From contig CM077821.1 in the NCBI GenBank assembly GCA_039720395.1, forward strand, positions 43,212,792 to 43,276,791: DNA of 64,000 bases, given 5' to 3'. Every line of letters begins with the position of its first letter. Position 1 is the first letter of the stretch. The DNA is from Liquidambar formosana. Its lineage: Eukaryota > Streptophyta > Magnoliopsida > Saxifragales > Altingiaceae. The translations under genes were made by a program, and so were the position numbers. Below, one piece after another: positions 57,807-64,000 of this stretch. The notes beneath the pieces were generated by a model. It made no database searches. It had not been told where the DNA came from and saw nothing but the letters and a program-made list of their open reading frames with translations.

Positions 57807-59265
57807 TTCTGTGAGAGAGAGAGAGAGAAGCAGGCAACTGAATCTTGAATTTGGCTTTGGTTCTCTTATAATTCCCCGCTTAAATCTCAGTAACTGTCAA
57901 CAGAATCTGTTGAGACTCCTACTGAGGCTCTGTTTTTCATTTTTGTCTTCTAAGATTTTAATTTTGTGTGTGCGCACTTCCTTTTTTTTTTTTTTTTTTT
58001 GGGTTCTTCTTCATACACAAGATAGCATCACCTCCCCATTATGTTCTTTTAATCTCCTTTTTCCTTGCAAGAAATAAAATCATTTCTAAAAGTAATAGCT
58101 TCTATTTTAGGCAAGGTAACATTATCATCAAACCAAACTATTAATGGGGAAACTATAATTATCTCTAAAAATTGAACCCTCCTTTTCTATGTTTTACCTA
58201 GACATCAAAATTCAATTTGAACCACCCTTCATCAGGAGGCTGTGTGCTCAGTGTGACCAAACTAGGTCATCGTCCCAAGTCCCAACCCTTCATTGTACTT
58301 GCATGCTAATATGTGATTACTTGCAGCTACTTACAGTGTTGGGTGATTACAGGGGAATAGCCAAACATTAAAAACAGGGGAGGCCTCAACCTTCTTGTCT
58401 CAAAATGAGGATTGCTAACAATTTAAGACCAGGTGGATTACATCAATGCTGTCTCATGATAGAAGAAAACATATAACTAGAGATGAGAAGAAAATTCAAT
58501 ACGTATTTCTCAGCGTGATCTGAAATCTCAACATTATCATGAAATATTTTGAAAGTTGACAGGTAGAGAACTACAGATTATCAAAACTCTCATTACACTG
58601 GCTGCATAATATATAACAAGACTTCTGATAACAGTTGAGGAAGATGAGGTTATCCTTGCTGGATCTTGGCCAAAATTTTTTTATACCAGCAGTCCAATAG
58701 TTGTCAGACAGCCAACCTTTATGCTTAGGAACCCTGTCAGCCAGCCGATATGCTTGAGAACCCTGTTCAGTTGGCATGTTGTAAATTTCTAGATCGCTAG
58801 CGAGAGCTAAATCTCAAAAAGCAAGAAAAGGACTTCCAAAAGGCTATCAAATAATGCATGCATATATAATATGAGACATGAGTTTGATGAGGTAAATGGG
58901 AGTCATATATAAGTATATAACCCTCCAAATGCCTTTGCATTTGGCCACACACAAGGGCCAGTGACAGTTAAGATTGGTAAATCTCCATTAAAATATGGAG
59001 AAAACTAAACATTCATTGAAGTGCAAACAAATATGAAAGACTCATTAAAAACTGATCACTAAACAAGGTTAATAACAGCAGAGGCCTTAGAGCTCAAGCA
59101 CACTTTAATGCTTTCCAATACCCTGGCAACTGATTACAGCCGGCACACCTGGCAGCCAATGGGTCTTCCTGTTTGCATTCTAACAAAATTGCCAATGCAA
59201 AGGAATTCAAAACAAAATAAATTTCAACTTCAGCACACATTGAGAACCCCTTAAGAAACATAGAT
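57807..59265. other. Spacer upstream of the FAS1 gene
   Basis: A GA tract (about 57810-57827) and a T run at 57983-57999 lie near the FAS1 start. A short imperfect direct repeat (CTTTATGCTTAGGAACCCTG / GATATGCTTGAGAACCCTG) lies at 58717-58765. No gene recognised. Confidence 0.35.
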
Positions 59266-59267
59266 GC

Positions 59268-59495
59268 ATGCCCCTTTTTTTTTCTTTTTCTTTTTCTTTG
59301 ATGACAAGGAAACCCTTTGGGCAAGCCCTGGGCCCATATAAGACCCCACAACCCACATGAACTAGATAAGTCTAAGGCCCATGAGAACCATGAAACCTTG
59401 TGTGGGTGGCTTCAAGGGGTTTCTCAAGAGAAAACTTAGGACCTCCGCTTCCTGAGGTGTAGTCCCTTGCCAATTGAGCTACCTCTTGAGGTTGA
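59268..59495 (-). mobile_element. tRNA-derived SINE (minus strand)
   Basis: On the minus strand the element begins AAGAGGTAGCTCAATTGGCA (box A) and continues AAGGGACTACACCTCAGGAA, AGCGGAGGTCCTAAGTTTTC where box B (GGTTCGA in intact copies) has decayed. The body follows and the 3' end is a simple A-rich tail (AAAGAAAAAGAAAAAGAAAA). This layout fits plant Au-like SINEs. No clear target duplication was found. Confidence 0.75.
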
Positions 59496-59499
59496 TGGA

Positions 59500-60120
59500 T
59501 GCCCTAATTCCCCAAATAGCAAGCCATATAAGCATATAACATATCATTAAAAAAAAAAAAGAGAGAAAAAAGAAAAGAAAAAGGAACAAATATCTTCTCA
59601 TAAGGTCTATATGTAAAGACAGAAATGTAATTCCTGCTCATAAGAGGGTATAGGTAGAAAAGAAAATAAAGGAAAGATTACATATTATTTGCTTCTACTG
59701 TGAATGGAACATTGCAAACCCCTAATCTAAAGGTTTAGGTAAATATTCTTCTATTCATTTATCTGAAAGACATGTAATGATATCATTTGCATTTGACATT
59801 TAACAATAGATATAATATGGGCACACAGAGTGTACCTAAATCACATTGAAAATTTTCTTCACAACAGAATGAAAGTGAAATGGCTGCAGAGAAAAACAAC
59901 TTACCAGGCCACAAGATTAGCTGAAATGAATTTTATAGACTATCACCTCAGATGCAACCAAAACCTGTTGAAAGCTTGGTCAATTATTACATAAGCCATT
60001 AACTGACAAAAAGAGTGGTCTAGGTGAATCTCATGTACCCAGTTCAAAACCACACCCCTTTCAGAAAAAGGGTAAAAGAAACAAGGGGAACCTTGAGCAT
60101 TCCAAGTTGAGCAAGCCAAA
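59500..60120. other. 3' flank of the CxxxCxxCC protein gene
   Basis: AT-rich, no gene recognised; it probably includes the 3' UTR of the minus-strand gene that ends at 60126. Confidence 0.35.
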
Positions 60121-60125
60121 ATGAT

Positions 60126-61419
60126 TCAACTGGAACTCGAGCTCCTTATCGTACAATTGAAATTATCCAACTCTTTTGAATTGGATCCATAAATTGCTTT
60201 GATGGTGTCCCTACAGCAACTGCAAGCAAGATTAAGTAGTGAGGAAAATATTAGAATGAATAAGAAAATGGTGGTCCACGGTGCTTTTCTTAAGGTAAAA
60301 TAAAAAAAGTTCCACAATTCTTAATAGAAGAAACTGCGAGTATGGGCATACTTGCATGCCTCCTTGTTGAATCTCTTCTTGTCAATTCCGTACAATGTTT
60401 GGAATATATCTGGCTCCACGCGGCAAAAGTATGGACGTTCTACATTAAAAGTTCCATACGGTGTTAGAGCCTTTAAGGTAGAAGCTGCTAAAGATTACTA
60501 TTAAAACCAAGAAAATGCTCACCAGAGTAAATTGAGCAGGTTCGTGTGTTCTTCTCATAGTGTATACACCATCCATCTGGACCTATCAAGCTTCTATAAA
60601 GCTGAGACTCATAAAATTAAGGAATAGACAAAAGTGATCATGTCCATTTGATAACCATATACACATGATAGCATCACAAAGCTACAATGCATGAAGCACC
60701 TTCCATATTATTGATAAAAATTGAATTTTTAGTCCACAGAGAGGATGTCATATTCAAAATGGAGATATAATTTGGCTTGTTTGTAGTCACAATAGTGCCT
60801 AAGAGTCATCACTGTAGTTGAGGTTATAGGATCAATTTTTATTGATATTCATGATTCCGTTATTTTGAATTTCCACTCTCATTTGTGAATATGGTCATAA
60901 TTCTCTTGAGTATTTCCATTAAATGTGATCGATTTGTGCTTTCAATACCATATAAAATACACAATAATTGTTAAAATTTTCATTTGAACGACCAAACGGA
61001 CCCTTAGAGTTAGCTAAAGGCTCCTAACAAATCGTCTTCAAGATATAACAAAGCGTTCGAAATCTACGGATAGCGACTCTATATGGGTTTTCCAAAATTC
61101 TCCGATTAAGGTCATTACGTCGATCAAATTGAGCGCATAAGTTTCAGAACCGAAACCAACCTACCGAAATGTCAGAAGGGTCTTCGAAGATTTCTTCGGG
61201 GGTGGCGAAGGCGGGACCCTTGTCCAGCTTGCAGCAGGCGCCGCAATTCTGCACGCACCGCCACGAAGGCTCCTTCTTTTCTCCACCGAAGCCAACACTA
61301 GCGCTGCCGCCGCTGCTCCGGCTTTGCTTCTTCTGGGTCTTCGCCTTTCCTCTCTGCCGCTGCCGGCTTGCCGATGACCGGACGGTGATAAAGCAGGACA
61401 GAGCCAAAGCTTGGGACAT
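60126..61419 (-). CDS. Cysteine-cluster (YkgJ/UPF0153-type) metal-chelating protein
   Basis: Four exons: 61419-61165, 60601-60523, 60439-60352, 60219-60126, all in phase, 171 residues. After a basic, Ser-rich N-terminus (residues 1-48, possible chloroplast transit peptide) comes the zinc/iron-chelating cluster: WRCVQNCGACCKLDKGPAFA, then GPDGWCIHYEKNTRTCSIYS, then RPYFCRVEPDIFQTLYGIDK and KEACNCCRDTIKAIYG. The spacing CxxxCxxCC and later Cys pairs match the bacterial YkgJ family, thought to bind Fe or Zn; its plant role is not established. A nearer acceptor in exon 2 (TTTATAG) would shift the frame, so CTCAG at 60602-60606 is used. The gene has three short introns and no sign of decay. Confidence 0.85.
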
Positions 61420-61439
61420 CTTGGGTGAGGAGAATAGAA

Positions 61440-62600
61440 TGGAGTGTGGTCGTTATTGTATCTGTGTGGGTACTGTCTAGGTACTTAATACTTTAAATAG
61501 GTCATAATTGGAGGATTAGACGGAAAATAATCGGAATACCTGTACAAAATTATTTGAAGCTTCTAGATATGTTGTCATTTCTTTAATTAATTCAGAGTAA
61601 AAAATTTTAGAAATATTTGCGTTTTTATCAATCGATAAAATCTACTCATATCTCTAATCCCTTAATATCAACAAATAAGTATCAATGTTTCTTCACGAGC
61701 TTGAACATCAATCATTTAAAAAGTAAGATACATACCACTAAACTATCATACAATTGGTGAAATAATTTGGGATCCACGGACATTATTTGGGATATTTGAG
61801 AATTATTGAAATGTGCAAACATCAATTAGGGTTTTTTTTTAAAAAAAAAAAAAATCAAAATAAAGCCAAGATATTCTAAAATAATTTGATGCGATGCTTG
61901 ATTACCTATGAATGCTTGTTGATAAACTTTTATGGCCTAAAATCCCTATCTCTTTGTTCTTTCTAAAATCACAGAGGCCTAAAGGAATAAGCTATTGATC
62001 ACTATCTCTTTTCCTAATGATAAAAGACCTTAAAACACATTTCATGCGTCGATGTAAATGCTCAAACCCCAAATGGCAATCACTTTGTAGGAGGTCCTCG
62101 GAGGCTCAATATTCTCCTGAATCGGTTTTACAAAATTTGTTTGGGATAAGCCCAAACTTTAGAGTGCATTAGCAAATTTCTAACCATTAGTGATTGGACT
62201 ATAAGCTGGCCTAAGGACCACAAAGCAGGCACTCTTCAAAGATGCACATCACCACCACTAACCAGTTAAAAATACCACACGGGCCTCCCCAATTTTTTTT
62301 TTTTTTCAAAATTTTCTTTCCCGGTAACAAAGCCAAGAACTACCACACATAGAAATTGTATAAATTAAAATTAAAATAAAAATAAAAAAGAATCCAAAAC
62401 CCATATACCAGTACTGAAAGTTAAAAAAAAAAAATTAAAAACCAAAATACCAGTACTAAAAGTCTCACAGTATGCTCACTAATCCAAAATCAGAATTTGA
62501 AGAATTACTTCCCAAGTTTTAAGTCACATTATGTTGATAGAACAACACAGGAAAGACTGGTGGTCTTGCAGGTGCCATTATGTGCAAAGAGAGACTTCCA
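61440..62600. other. Spacer between the cysteine-cluster gene and RS2Z
   Basis: AT-rich; A and T runs at 61833-61853 and 62297-62310, and two short repeats of ACCAGTACTGAAAGTTAAAA-like sequence near 62407 and 62448. No gene recognised. Confidence 0.35.
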
Positions 62601-62620
62601 ATTGCATTTTTTGAGCACTT

Positions 62621-63897
62621 TTAAGGTGACTCACTACCTCTTGGGGATTGGCGGTTATCATCATCATCATAAACAGGGCTCCTGTCATCCCTAGGACTCG
62701 GGCTACGGCTGCCACCATTAGCTTCAGAAGGGCTTCTATACCTTTTGCTATCCCTTTCATCAGGGCTAACAGGGCTACTGCTCTTTGCCCTAGGGCTTCC
62801 ACTGTAATCTGACCCGTCCTGCTCGGTGTCCATTTTGCCACCTCTCTCTTGGGGGCTGCCTTCATCAGGAGTTGGGCTGCCCTTCCTTGGAGGTGGAGAG
62901 CTCTTCTTTGGCTCAGGACTCCGGTAGCGAGGGCTCCTGGATCGCTTTTCCTCACGCTCAAAGCTTCTTTCTCTCTTCACAGGGGATCTTGATCGGCTGG
63001 CAAGAACAGATGAAACTTAGCAAAATAAGATAACTTGAAAATCATTCAAATCAAGCAATCAACAAATAGAAAGAAATTATTCCAGAAATGCATTTGTCGA
63101 ACATTTTTTTCTTCACAAAGAAAAGCCCCAACAAACCACTTACCACTGCAGAGGGCTTGGGTCGCATGTGCATAATAGAGGTTTACCAAGGTTATAAGCA
63201 TTTGTTCTGTCTTAACACCATCCCCTCCCCCTCTCATTCTTCTCTTGGTAAGAGAAACAACACGAGAGACCAAGAGTACTTATGCAATTCCTTCCAATAA
63301 TGACAGGAATTCGGCTTACAAGCTTATATAGTTATTTAAGAAGGTTAAAACTATGAAATCTAAGCATCCAATGCCCCAGTGACAAAACATCCACATTGCA
63401 CATACAGCTGACAAAGTTAATAAACAACTATAATTACAATAAAATAAACCAAAAATTACCTATAGCTGCGGCTTCGGCTATAACTTGGGCTCCGGCTTCT
63501 ACCACGGCGAGGAGAGCGCGATCTCACAGGTGATCGTGAGTAACTCCGCCCACGCCTGCTGTAGAAAGTGGTAGAGGAAACAACTGAGCAGGTGGAAAGG
63601 TACTACAAACATCATCAAGCTTGTGCAAAAGGTACTTTGACAAAAACAACATACAAGCAGGGGAAATAGAAGTCAGCAAGTCTTCACAACATCAGAATAC
63701 CTGAGCTTTTTGGGACTGTTCTGGCAGTTCCTTTCTATATGACCTCTTTCTCCACAGCGATAACACTTGTTCTTCCAGTCTCCAGCTTTGCAATCTCGAG
63801 CCCAGTGGCCATCAATGCCACAATTAAAGCAGCGTCCAGACCCAGGGGGAGGACCTCTGCCTAGATATTCTCGAGAACCACCTGATCCACGCGGTCC
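62621..63897 (-). CDS. RS2Z32/33-type SR splicing factor, 3' part
   Basis: Three 3' exons are visible: 63897-63701, 63558-63460 and 62996-62621 (phases agree; stop at 62621). The first holds two CCHC zinc knuckles, [14 protein letters not shown] and [14 protein letters not shown], preceded by a Gly-rich [19 protein letters not shown]. The second and third hold the RS domain ([40 protein letters not shown]) and a Ser-Pro-rich acidic tail ending SPRGSESP. One RRM, two zinc knuckles and an RS tail define plant RS2Z SR proteins, nuclear splicing regulators; the RRM exons lie beyond 64000. These genes autoregulate through a long intron, which cannot be judged here. From memory At2g37340 (RS2Z33) is the neighbour of ALS3 in Arabidopsis. 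Confidence 0.93.
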
Positions 63898-64000
63898 CTA
63901 CACCCCAAGTCAAATCACCATTAAAGCGTGTATTCTACAAATGACTATCAACAATCTTCAATTTTGGAAACCCGGCTACACTTGTTTTTACGATCATCAA

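Overview
This is nuclear DNA from a flowering plant, very probably a eudicot. The genes are split by GT-AG introns, intergenic DNA is AT-rich and full of small foldback transposons (hAT, Mutator and PIF/Harbinger type MITEs), and the products are plant-specific (PLS-class PPR proteins, ALS3, RS2Z-type SR protein, KIN-5 kinesin, PR-1-like CAP protein). The species cannot be named from the sequence.

Layout, left to right: a broken PPR gene on the minus strand (1-545, cut by the window edge); a plus-strand gene with a Tudor-like fold annotated elsewhere as DIR17-like (coding 4643-5128, probable 5' UTR intron before it); a plus-strand NFRKB-type (INO80-associated) gene copy with damaged ends around a 667-codon open core (8340-10985); a 22-exon KIN-5 kinesin on the minus strand (12610-18977); a 2.9 kb spacer rich in MITEs and repeats; an intron-less PPR gene on the plus strand (21906-23489); a six-exon mitochondrial RRM-like gene on the minus strand (25347-28742); about 12 kb of gene-free DNA with intact small transposons and a minisatellite; ALS3 on the plus strand (40939-44196); a PR-1-like gene on the minus strand (46213-46812); a 0.9 kb tandem duplication with nested MITEs (47.7-49.3 kb); a DUF7953-like membrane protein on the plus strand (50104-54021); an unrecognised Tyr/Gly-rich acidic protein on the minus strand (54924-55625); a FAS1-domain gene on the minus strand with an in-frame stop (57183-57806); a CxxxCxxCC metal-cluster protein on the minus strand (60126-61419); and the 3' half of an RS2Z32/33 SR splicing factor on the minus strand (62621 to beyond 63897).

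The genes are not an operon or pathway. Their order is informative, though. From memory of Arabidopsis, PPR (At2g37310), PPR (At2g37320), ALS3 (At2g37330) and RS2Z33 (At2g37340) lie side by side, and a KIN-5 gene and an NFRKB gene are neighbours at At3g45850/At3g45830. The window therefore looks like an expanded, TE-invaded version of one ancestral syntenic block.

The most striking points are: (1) repeated loss or alteration of C-termini by single lesions in otherwise well-preserved genes (KIN-5, FAS1, NFRKB copy); (2) a recent 176-bp tandem duplication that copies a splice acceptor and the start of exon 2 in the DUF7953-like gene; (3) a PIF/Harbinger MITE with clean TTA target duplications inside a Mutator-like MITE inside a tandem duplication, with the sister copy acting as an empty site; (4) a Mutator-like MITE with a perfect 9-bp target duplication and a hAT element with a perfect 8-bp one; (5) a decayed segment that once encoded repeats of DGVPKA. 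I did not find a convincing new multi-gene system.
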